A stretch of DNA of 11,403 nucleotides from an uncultured Verrucomicrobia subdivision 3 bacterium. GTDB lineage: Bacteria; Verrucomicrobiota; Verrucomicrobiae; Limisphaerales; UBA11358. The DNA lies in NCBI GenBank assembly GCA_903921455.1, contig CAIXPZ010000155.1:1-11403 (forward strand). Direction: 5' to 3'. The notes under the pieces were generated by a model. That model saw only the letters and a list, made by a program, of their open reading frames with translations. It was not told where the DNA came from and did no database searches. How positions within the stretch are numbered: position 1 is the stretch's first letter; every line of letters starts with the position of its first letter. A program made the position numbers and the translations under genes. Shown here piece after piece: positions 6,159 to 11,403 of this stretch.

Positions 6159-6904
6159 AATCGGCGACCAAACAGTCGGATTGGGATCGCTGGTGGTTGA
6201 TCGTGATCTTCGCCAGCGCCATGGCCTGGGTCGAATCGGCGGTGGTCTTTTATCTGCGCTCAATGATTGACCGCATCGAACCGCATCAAACCAATCCATT
6301 GCCGGTCATCGGCGGATTTGCCGCGGTTGAACTGCCGAGGGAATTCGCCACGCTGGTCATGCTGCTCGCCGTCGGCCTGCTGGCCGGCCGGACATGGCGA
6401 GCGCGGCTGGGCTACGTCGTCGTCGCGTTTGGTGTATGGGACATTTTCTATTACGTCTGGCTGAAGATAATCTGCGGCTGGCCGCACTCGTTACTGGATT
6501 GGGATGTGCTCTTTCTGCTGCCTCTGCCGTGGTGGGGACCGGTGCTGGCGCCCGTGCTTATTTCGGTGCTGATGATTATATGGGGCACCCTGGCCAGTCA
6601 ATTTGCAGGGATACCGGCCCCGGCGGCGTCCCATTGGCGCGTGTGGCTTTTGAATTTCACCGGGGTCGCGCTCGCGCTTTATGTTTTCATGGCGGACACG
6701 ATCGTCGCCGCACACCGCGGGTTGGAGGCGATCCGCACGGTCTTGCCGGAGCGATTCAACTGGCCGTGGTTTGTCGTCGCCCTGTCATTGATGTCCGCGC
6801 CTTTGCTGAACCTCGGCTGGCAGTTGTTACGGCGACAACGCGCAACAACTGCAAGCGCCGACCCGACGGAAGCATTTGGATGCACTCGCAACCCGAACAA
6901 CTAA
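6155..6904 (+). CDS. Conserved integral membrane protein, about six helices
   Basis: 249 residues; ATG 6155 overlaps the ispH stop as ATGA. Hydrophobic segments lie near residues 14-35, 62-79, 84-106, 124-147, 165-184 and 203-223. Motifs that look conserved are REFATLVMLLAVG at the start of the second segment, FGVWDIFYYVWLK, and DWDVLFLLPLPWWGPVLAP between segments 3 and 4. The many Trp, Asp and Pro residues at membrane borders suggest a structured polytopic protein rather than a simple anchor. There is no signal peptide, ATPase or transporter signature. It is unnamed in my knowledge, though similar sequences occur across several phyla. Coupling to ispH suggests a role near isoprenoid, quinone or membrane-lipid metabolism, which is inference from position only. 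Its last 25 nt overlap the next gene. Confidence 0.8.
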   Translation: MKSATKQSDWDRWWLIVIFASAMAWVESAVVFYLRSMIDRIEPHQTNPLPVIGGFAAVELPREFATLVMLLAVGLLAGRTWRARLGYVVVAFGVWDIFYYVWLKIICGWPHSLLDWDVLFLLPLPWWGPVLAPVLISVLMIIWGTLASQFAGIPAPAASHWRVWLLNFTGVALALYVFMADTIVAAHRGLEAIRTVLPERFNWPWFVVALSLMSAPLLNLGWQLLRRQRATTASADPTEAFGCTRNPNN

Positions 6905-7605
6905 AACCGCGCCAGGCGGAGATCACCACCCTGCTGCGTGGCGAGGCGGAATCGCTGCAAGGGTGGCTGCATCATGGCCACGCCGGCCGTTGGGGACGCG
7001 AACTGGCCGTGATCCTGGTTGGCTCTGGATGTTATGGCGCGGCGATGGGTTGGTGGCGTTCGCCCGAACAAGCTTTGTTCGTAGCCGCGAAATTTCCGCT
7101 CATCATCCTGCTGACCACGCTGGGTAACGCCTTGCTGAATGCGATGCTCGCGCCGTTGCTCGGATTGAACCTTACGCTCCGGCAGACGCTGCGGGCGGTG
7201 CTGATGAGCTTTACAATTTCGTCGGCCATCATGGGCGCATTTAGCCCGCTGATTGCATTCTTGGTTTGGAACGCGCCAGCCATGGTGGCTAACAATATTT
7301 CAGGGACAACCTACAACTTCATTTCGCTGGCTCATGTAATTGTCATCGCGCTGGCCGGAATCACGGGGAATGTCCGTTTGTTTCAGCTGTTATCCCGGCT
7401 CGCCGGCAGCCGGGCGATTGCTCAGCGTGTCCTGTTCGCCTGGCTGGCGGGCAATCTGTTTTTTGGCAGCCAGCTCACCTGGATTCTGCGTCCATTCATC
7501 GGCTCGCCCACGCTGCCGGTTGAGTTTTTTAGAGCATCGGCTTTACACGGGAACTTTTTTGAAGCCGTTCTCCATTCTCTGCAGCAGATTTTTCACAGCC
7601 ACTAA
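6880..7605 (+). CDS. Conserved five-helix membrane protein (paralogue A)
   Basis: 241 residues from ATG 6880, preceded by GGAAG 7 nt upstream and overlapping the previous gene by 25 nt. The open frame extends far upstream, but that is a shadow of the preceding gene. A cytoplasmic N-terminus (about 40 residues) has the pattern EITTLLRGEAESLQGWL. Five hydrophobic segments follow, near 41-59, 68-97, 104-132, 145-165 and 185-205, including FPLIILLTTLGNALLNAML. After the last helix comes QLTWILRPFIGSP and then GNFFEAVLHSL. The same order of landmarks is found in the next gene, so the two look like diverged paralogues. I recall relatives in Verrucomicrobiota and Planctomycetota carrying the misleading name 'actin-binding WH2 domain'; no such function is supported here. 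Confidence 0.8.
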   Translation: MHSQPEQLKPRQAEITTLLRGEAESLQGWLHHGHAGRWGRELAVILVGSGCYGAAMGWWRSPEQALFVAAKFPLIILLTTLGNALLNAMLAPLLGLNLTLRQTLRAVLMSFTISSAIMGAFSPLIAFLVWNAPAMVANNISGTTYNFISLAHVIVIALAGITGNVRLFQLLSRLAGSRAIAQRVLFAWLAGNLFFGSQLTWILRPFIGSPTLPVEFFRASALHGNFFEAVLHSLQQIFHSH

Positions 7606-7626
7606 ATCATCAACCAAAAATGCACT

Positions 7627-8406
7627 ATGAATGAAATAAATCAGCCTCCGCAAAATGTTCCGCAGCCAACACTGCAAATCCCACCCGTGATCAATGGGCC
7701 GCGCGCTTTGGGCGACGACCCCGCCGAACGCATCCCGATCAAAAATATCATCGGCGTCATTGAAGCCGTTTTGCGCCAGCCACGCCGCTTGCTATTCCAA
7801 TTACGTCAACCAGGAGCCGGGCGGCTCATTGGCGGAATGTTGTTGGCCAGCCTGATTTGCGGTTTGGTTTACGGCCTGATCATCGGTTCCTTTTCCGGGG
7901 CCGAACAATGGTGGGCGGCACCCGTAAAATTTACCGGCGGACTGCTTGTCTCCGCGCTGATCTGCCTGCCAAGCCTTTATATTTTTGCCGGCTTGAGCGG
8001 CTCAACGGCCCGAGTCGGCGAAATTTTCGGGCTCGTTGCGGGACTGTTGCTCTTGATGACGGTATTGCTCATCGGGTTCGCGCCGGTGGCCTGGTTGTTT
8101 TCGCAGTCCACCAATTCAGTTTTGTGGATGGGCTTTTTACATTTGATGTTCTGGTTCGTGGCCACGGCTTTTGGTCTGCGGTTTCTGGATGCCGGCTTTC
8201 GGCAGACCAATGCCCGCAGCGGGGCCGGTCTGAAAACCTGGACGGTCATCTTTGTTCTGGTCGTGCTGCAAATGAGCACGGCCTTGCGCCCGCTGCTCGG
8301 CCGGGCGGATACTTTTCTGCCCACCGGGAAAAAATTCTTTCTCGCACACTGGGGCGATTGTATGAAAGATCAGGGTGAAAATGAGCAATCCCATCCCAGC
8401 CGATGA
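7627..8406 (+). CDS. Conserved five-helix membrane protein (paralogue B)
   Basis: 259 residues from ATG 7627, 21 nt after the previous gene and without an obvious Shine-Dalgarno site. The N-terminus is a Pro/Gln-rich cytoplasmic tail (residues 1-30), then an amphipathic part with VIEAVLRQPRRLLFQL. Hydrophobic segments lie near 67-88, 101-121, 131-157, 165-186 and 205-222. After the last helix comes QMSTALRPLLGRADTFLPTGKKFFLAHW, which parallels ILRPFIGSP...NFFEAVL in the preceding gene; KFTGGLLVSALICLPSLYIF and FAPVAWLF have counterparts too. A pair of homologous membrane subunits forming a complex is a reasonable inference. No catalytic motif is seen. The 3' end overlaps the next gene by 26 nt, so the reading order is tightly coupled. 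Confidence 0.8.
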   Translation: MNEINQPPQNVPQPTLQIPPVINGPRALGDDPAERIPIKNIIGVIEAVLRQPRRLLFQLRQPGAGRLIGGMLLASLICGLVYGLIIGSFSGAEQWWAAPVKFTGGLLVSALICLPSLYIFAGLSGSTARVGEIFGLVAGLLLLMTVLLIGFAPVAWLFSQSTNSVLWMGFLHLMFWFVATAFGLRFLDAGFRQTNARSGAGLKTWTVIFVLVVLQMSTALRPLLGRADTFLPTGKKFFLAHWGDCMKDQGENEQSHPSR

Positions 8407-8929
8407 CCACGTGCCACGTATGAGCCGGGATCAACTCCTCTGCAAGCGCATCCGGTGGCTAACGGGTTTCTTTATATTCGGACTCGCCGTCAGTGGGGTG
8501 ACAGCGATCCCCCTGGTCAGCGAGTTGAACATGCTGGTGCAGGCTTTTGATCCCAGCCCGGTTTCGTCGTCGGGGCCGGGACAATGGCTGTTGCTGGTTC
8601 GCGATGCCTTGGCCCAAACCCAACAGGAGCATCCCTTTTTGTTTTATGGCACGGACTGGTTGGCGTTCGGACATTTCGTCATCGCGATTGTTTTCATTGG
8701 CGCGCTACGTGATCCCGTGCGCAACCGTTGGCTGTTCGACTTTGGTCTGATCGCCTGTGTCTTGGTTATTCCCTATGCCTTCATATTCGGAGGATTACGC
8801 GGAATACCAATCTGGTGGCGGCTGATTGACTGTTCATTCGGCGTTTTTGGTTTCATTCCGCTTTGGCTCTGCCGCCAATGGACCATCGAGCTGGAAAAGC
8901 TTGTGACACCGGAGGGAAGAGGGAAGTGA
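8381..8929 (+). CDS. Conserved membrane protein, last gene of the ispH operon
   Basis: 182 residues from ATG 8381, with AGGG about 5 nt upstream; a GTG at 8375 in the same frame lies within that ribosome site and is less likely. The gene starts inside the end of the previous one (26-nt overlap). About four hydrophobic segments are visible near residues 24-46, 84-104, 116-138 and 146-164. The central block PFLFYGTDWLAFGHFVIAI, then ALRDPVRNRWLFDFGLIACV and GIPIWWRLIDCSFGVFGFIP, looks strongly conserved. I remember similar sequences from Bacteroidota and Planctomycetota as uncharacterised proteins. The rich set of D, R and W residues at the membrane borders (YGTDW, RDPVRN, WWRLID) may form a binding site. 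No name can be given. It is followed by a terminator at 8965. Confidence 0.8.
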   Translation: MSNPIPADDHVPRMSRDQLLCKRIRWLTGFFIFGLAVSGVTAIPLVSELNMLVQAFDPSPVSSSGPGQWLLLVRDALAQTQQEHPFLFYGTDWLAFGHFVIAIVFIGALRDPVRNRWLFDFGLIACVLVIPYAFIFGGLRGIPIWWRLIDCSFGVFGFIPLWLCRQWTIELEKLVTPEGRGK

Positions 8930-8964
8930 CATCGGCGGAGAATATTTGTCCCTCTTAAATTAGA

Positions 8965-8992
8965 AGGAGCACGCCGTTGTCGACGTGCTCCT
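8965..8992. terminator. Bidirectional terminator between convergent genes
   Basis: AGGAGCACG (8965-8973) and CGTGCTCCT (8984-8992) make a perfect 9-bp stem with a 10-nt loop in the 87-nt gap between two convergent genes. The plus side is followed by CTGTTACC and then a CTTTTC tract; the minus side is followed by TCTAATTT. It would end the ispH operon rightward and the SPFH gene leftward. Confidence 0.7.
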
Positions 8993-9016
8993 CTGTTACC
9001 ACTTTTCAATTCTGAG

Positions 9017-10822
9017 TCAGTTTTTTTCGGCCGATTTCTGGCCGTTGTTCTGACCGCGCAACATGATGCCGAGCAAACCATCCACGAGGCCGTTACTGGC
9101 ACCGGCGCCATTCACCGCCACGTCCGGCACGATGCGCACATTGCGCTCGCCGACGATCTGCATCAGTTGCATGACCGTGTAGCCCTGCACGCCGATGGAC
9201 TCGACGCCAGCCCGATATGCCTGCGCCTTTGCATCGCCAGTGGCGCGGATCGCTTCGGCCTCACCCAGCGCGCGGAGGCGGATCGCCTCCGCTTCGCCGG
9301 TCGCGTGCTTCACACTGGCGTTCGCCTTCAACTCGGCGATGTTCACGCCTTGCTCCGCACCGACGACTTGCTGCTGGATGTCCGCGAGCGACGTCTGACG
9401 CACGAGTTGTTGGCGCTGCTCTTGGGCGGCGCGTTGCGTCTCATATGTCTTCCGTTGCTCTTCGGCGATCTTGCGATCGGTCTGCGTTGTCATCAGTTCC
9501 GCCGGCGGATTGATATCGCCGATCAGCGTATCAATCGCCTGCACGTCATACGCACCAAGCGCGGTGCGAATGTGTTCCGCCGCATCGACCTGCCGGGCGC
9601 TGCGCGCGCTCAGGAAGTCAAGCACCGTGAAGTCCTGCGCCGAGTTGCGGAAATAATTCCCGACAATCGGCTGCAGCACATGGTCCACCAGGTTTTGCAT
9701 CGAACCCACGCGGCTGATCACCTTCGGCGCGTCGAGCGCGCCGACGTGGATGATCTGCGACACGTCTAAGTTGAACGCGAAGCCGTCCTTCGAGCGCACC
9801 GTGATCGACTGCAACTTCGAGTCGTAATTATGCGCCTCGGTGCGGTTCGCCCAGTTCAACACGATGTTCGTGGTCGGCACGAGCTCGACTTTCATGACCC
9901 GCGTATTCAGCGGATGTTTGCCCGGATACAGCGGCGTGACCCACACGCCTTTGTGGCCGGCATTCACCAGGTCGCCGTGCTTAAAGTCCACGCCGCTGAC
10001 GTCTTCGTGCGCCTTGCCGACGAACGAGATGACGACCCCGACGTAGCCGATGGGAATCTGCACCATCGGCACTTGCTCCACTTGCACGAACCATGGATTC
10101 AGGTTCCACACGCCGGACAAAATGATTTGCTCTTGCAAACCACGGCTGCCGCCGCCGTCCAGAAATGCCTGTGCATTCTGGAAACTGTCGTGCCCCGCGA
10201 TGGACTGACCCGCGATCTCACTTGCCGCGATGGGCTGGCCATCTAGCGCAGTAACAATGCCCACCATGTCTGACTCGACGCGATGCAGGAGCAGTTGCTC
10301 CGGCATCATGCCGTGTTCATGCGCGGTCGCCGATGTGATGACGGTGAACAGCGCCGTGTTGATCCGGTATGTGCCGCCGGTGAGAATGCCGAGCTGCCGG
10401 CCTTTCTCACCACCGTAGAGCAGGAACTTCCGGGCATCTTGGAAGTTGTCGCACTCGACGCGCTTACCAAGGATGTGCTCCGAGGGCATCGCAGCACCGT
10501 CCGCCGCCATGACTAGGGCAATTTCGCCCTGCTGCACGACGGTGACCGGCACTTTGATGATGCGGTATTGCCACGGCCAATAGCCGGAATGCAATCCCGG
10601 CGCGAGCGTGTCTGCTTGATAGCCGGCCTCGCCTTCAAGCGCGAGCAGATGTCCCGGCGGCAGCGACTTGGCGGCGAAGCGCTTGATCACGATGCCGACC
10701 TGGCGTTCGCGGATGAGCACGAAGCCGGACTGCATCACGAGCAAGACCAACACTAGCGCATACCAATACCAGGTCACTCCGAACCAATTGCCACCGACTG
10801 CCAACATGATGTTTGTTGTCAT
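9017..10822 (-). CDS. SPFH/band-7 (flotillin-like) membrane protein
   Basis: 601 residues, starting at the ATG whose first base is 10822 because GGAGA lies 6 nt before it; the frame is open further upstream to 10879 without a ribosome site. A single transmembrane helix (about residues 17-37) anchors the protein. It is followed by a long SPFH region (about 38-430) with AGLHSGYW-type turns (APGLHSGYWPW), a PIGYVGVVISFVG repeat of the same fold, and VRSKDGFAFNLDVSQIIHV. A coiled-coil tail (about 445-560) carries flotillin-type Glu-Ala repeats (GEAEAIRLRALGEAEAIRAT, then GDAKAQAYRAG). From the family, such proteins oligomerise on membranes and organise microdomains. The N-terminal part appears to hold two SPFH-like segments, which makes it longer than usual. 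No NfeD-type partner is adjacent. Its 5' leader carries a c-di-AMP riboswitch. Confidence 0.9.
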   Translation of the reverse strand: MTTNIMLAVGGNWFGVTWYWYALVLVLLVMQSGFVLIRERQVGIVIKRFAAKSLPPGHLLALEGEAGYQADTLAPGLHSGYWPWQYRIIKVPVTVVQQGEIALVMAADGAAMPSEHILGKRVECDNFQDARKFLLYGGEKGRQLGILTGGTYRINTALFTVITSATAHEHGMMPEQLLLHRVESDMVGIVTALDGQPIAASEIAGQSIAGHDSFQNAQAFLDGGGSRGLQEQIILSGVWNLNPWFVQVEQVPMVQIPIGYVGVVISFVGKAHEDVSGVDFKHGDLVNAGHKGVWVTPLYPGKHPLNTRVMKVELVPTTNIVLNWANRTEAHNYDSKLQSITVRSKDGFAFNLDVSQIIHVGALDAPKVISRVGSMQNLVDHVLQPIVGNYFRNSAQDFTVLDFLSARSARQVDAAEHIRTALGAYDVQAIDTLIGDINPPAELMTTQTDRKIAEEQRKTYETQRAAQEQRQQLVRQTSLADIQQQVVGAEQGVNIAELKANASVKHATGEAEAIRLRALGEAEAIRATGDAKAQAYRAGVESIGVQGYTVMQLMQIVGERNVRIVPDVAVNGAGASNGLVDGLLGIMLRGQNNGQKSAEKN

Positions 10823-10828
10823 AACCCA

Positions 10829-10920
10829 TCTCCGATGTGGTTGGATCTGGGCGCGGGTTATCGCCGCGCCAGGACACAACGCGTTTCATTGGGGAGACCG
10901 TGGGTTCCCGCACACGCGGG
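10829..10920 (-). promoter_or_regulatory. Expression platform between riboswitch and SPFH start
   Basis: On the minus strand this leader holds two hairpins: CCCGC-GTGT-GCGGG (10907-10920) and GGCGCGG paired with CCGCGCC (10864-10870 with 10850-10856). Neither is followed by a U run, so a transcriptional terminator is not evident. UCUCC (10893-10897) can pair with the ribosome site GGAGA (10829-10833), which would allow control of translation. The pairing is short and unproven. Confidence 0.4.
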
Positions 10921-10930
10921 AGCTAGAGGA

Positions 10931-11068
10931 TCGCCCTTCCAGATGCCGACGAGGTTAGCTGACGGGCTCGGTCCTGAAAGTGACCGCGACGGTGGTTCGC
11001 CACCGGCGTTTGCCCCATCCTTGGTTTTCCAAGGTTTGGTTCCCCCGCACTGACTCGCAGGAAGGCGA
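10931..11068 (-). ncRNA. c-di-AMP riboswitch (ydaO/yuaA type)
   Basis: Read on the minus strand, this leader contains the hallmark core GTCAGCTAACCTCG (about 10951-10964), preceded by ACCGAGCCC and followed by TCGGC; this is the most conserved part of the ydaO/yuaA aptamer. The 5' half has the other expected pieces: GGGGGAACC (about 11037-11045), a hairpin CCTTGG-AAAA-CCAAGG (11019-11034), GGGGCAAA, a hairpin GGTGG-CGAA-CCACC (10991-11004), and CACTTTCAGGACC. The ends can pair as P1: TCGCCTTCC (11060-11068) with GGAAGGGCGA (10931-10940), one G bulged. By family, ligand binding usually lowers expression of the downstream gene, here the SPFH protein starting 108 nt further on. Exact ends are estimated. 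Confidence 0.93.
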
Positions 11069-11093
11069 GCCAGCTTAGGCTGCAGACACAACG

Positions 11094-11122
11094 ACACTCT
11101 CAGACCTTTGCCATTGTGTCAA
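11094..11122 (-). promoter_or_regulatory. Possible promoter for the riboswitch-SPFH transcript
   Basis: A perfect -35 box TTGACA (11117-11122, minus strand) is followed after 17 nt by GAGTGT (11094-11099), a poor -10 box. The position is right: transcription would begin about 15-20 nt before the riboswitch P1 stem. The poor -10 keeps confidence low. Confidence 0.4.
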
Positions 11123-11165
11123 TCGATGCACGCGTAAGTCTCACATAAAGAGGGAAATCCGATTG

Positions 11166-11193
11166 AACAATGAGCGCTGCAAGCGCTCTTGTT
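11166..11193. terminator. Hairpin terminator after a truncated minus-strand gene
   Basis: AACAA-T-GAGCGC (11166-11177) pairs with GCGCTC-TTGTT (11183-11193) around the loop TGCAA, giving an 11-bp stem with one bulged T. The hairpin begins right after the TGA of the minus-strand remnant at 11194. It ends in T-rich sequence on both strands (TTGTT on either side), so it could act in both directions and would insulate the riboswitch transcript from upstream. Confidence 0.45.
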
Positions 11194-11270
11194 TCAGCGC
11201 AAAGTTGACCGCATCTCGAATGAGGCTTGTCTTAATTTCCTCAGCGTGGCGTCATGCGCGTATTGGTTCA
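11194..11270 (-). pseudogene. 3' end of a gene cut by the insertion sequence
   Basis: The minus strand is open for about 25 codons ending in TGA at 11194-11196, with the peptide LNQYAHDATLRKLRQASFEM then RSTLR. The frame runs into the insertion-sequence end at about 11271, where it loses coding character and stops. A hairpin terminator begins next to the stop codon, as expected for a real gene end. The product cannot be identified from so short a piece. The small size means it could be chance. Confidence 0.35.
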
Positions 11271-11314
11271 GGTTCAGAACATAGGTAACGTGGATGGTTC
11301 AAAACATAGGTAAC
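11271..11314 (+). repeat. Two tandem 19-bp repeats at the insertion-sequence end
   Basis: GGTTCAGAACATAGGTAAC (11271-11289) and GGTTCAAAACATAGGTAAC (11296-11314) differ at one base and are spaced 25 bp start to start, roughly two and a half helical turns. A partial third half (GGTTCA) lies at 11265-11270. Such repeats at the end of an insertion sequence probably bind its transposase. Confidence 0.75.
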
Positions 11315-11351
11315 ACTTTACAAAGGGCTGGGACGTTGGGAGACGTTTTGA

Positions 11352-11403
11352 ATGCCTTGGAAAGAGAACCTTAAAATGGACCAGAGAATGGAGTTTGTGA
11401 TGA
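11352..11403 (+). CDS. IS481-family transposase, N-terminal fragment (runs off edge)
   Basis: ATG 11352 opens a frame of 17 codons to the window edge: MPWKENLKMDQRMEFVM. The MPW(K/Q)E...M.QR..FV pattern is the usual N-terminus of IS481-family DDE transposases, whose first domain is a helix-turn-helix that binds the element ends. The upstream sequence (GGGAGACGTTTTGA) offers GGGAG about 9 nt before the start. Only the extreme N-terminus is visible, so activity of the element cannot be judged. Confidence 0.65.
   Translation, partial: MPWKENLKMDQRMEFVM

Larger units (their letters stand above)
11271..11403 (+). mobile_element. Left end of an IS481-type insertion sequence (partial)
   Basis: Terminal-type repeats ending in CATAGGTAAC, a short AT-containing spacer and a transposase start typical of IS481-family elements occupy the end of the window. 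The right end lies outside, so the outer boundary and target duplication cannot be fixed. The left boundary is set at the first repeat and may be a few bases off. Confidence 0.65.

Noticed and set aside
6394..6879. Upstream extension of the 6880 membrane gene to a 403-codon frame
   Set aside because: The extra N-terminal part is low-quality Arg/Gly/Ala sequence in another frame of the 6155 gene; GGAAG and ATG 6880 give a better start.
9167..9769. Long plus-strand open frame (200 codons) opposite the SPFH gene, with several others across 9195-10756
   Set aside because: These lie antisense to a well-supported SPFH gene in GC-rich sequence, have Arg/His/Cys-rich compositions unlike real proteins, and lack ribosome sites.
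11019..11034. Perfect inverted repeat CCTTGG/CCAAGG considered as a terminator or operator
   Set aside because: It is an internal hairpin of the c-di-AMP riboswitch aptamer.
1..11403. CRISPR array, tRNA or rRNA genes
   Set aside because: No regularly spaced direct repeats, cloverleaf-like segments or rRNA core sequences were seen; the only tandem repeat is the two-copy one at 11271-11314.

Overview
The window looks like a chromosomal segment from an uncultured-type Verrucomicrobiota (Pedosphaera/Limisphaera-like). The evidence is indirect. The secreted protein at 1437-2147 ends in an 'ASTDL..W' / 'RFYK' type C-terminal module that I associate with that phylum. The membrane-protein families at 4210-8929 and the integrase remnant at 3613-3996 are also of a kind I associate with it. 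No rRNA or tRNA is present to confirm the assignment. Most of the window is GC-rich and densely coded; the first ~1.43 kb is clearly more AT-rich.

Layout. (1) 1-1430: a possible minus-strand gene running off the left edge, a leader with two hairpins, a small Ala-rich ORF, and an exported coiled-coil protein. (2) 1437-2147: a secreted verrucomicrobial-type protein. (3) 2239-3638, minus strand: a two-gene cassette with an ATGA overlap, made of a 5'-truncated gene and an intact 313-aa gene, both of unknown function. (4) 3613-3996: a tyrosine-recombinase (integrase) pseudogene carrying an in-frame TGA, abutting the truncated end of that cassette. (5) 4210-5147: a membrane protein translationally coupled to a small winged-helix regulator. 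(6) 5211-8929: a tightly packed five-gene operon of ispH followed by four integral membrane proteins. (7) 9017-10822, minus strand: an SPFH/flotillin-like protein, preceded on its own strand by a c-di-AMP (ydaO/yuaA-type) riboswitch. (8) 11194-11403: the 3' remnant of a minus-strand gene cut by the start of an IS481-type insertion sequence that leaves the window.

How the parts fit. Near-identical 15-bp palindromes (CTTTGY-NNN-RCAAAG) sit 7-8 nt before the first ATG of both operons (5) and (6). The simplest reading is a local regulon in which the winged-helix protein controls its own membrane partner and also ispH plus four membrane proteins. The convergent SPFH gene is separated from that operon by a bidirectional hairpin terminator and appears to be under separate second-messenger control. 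No CRISPR array or tRNA was seen.
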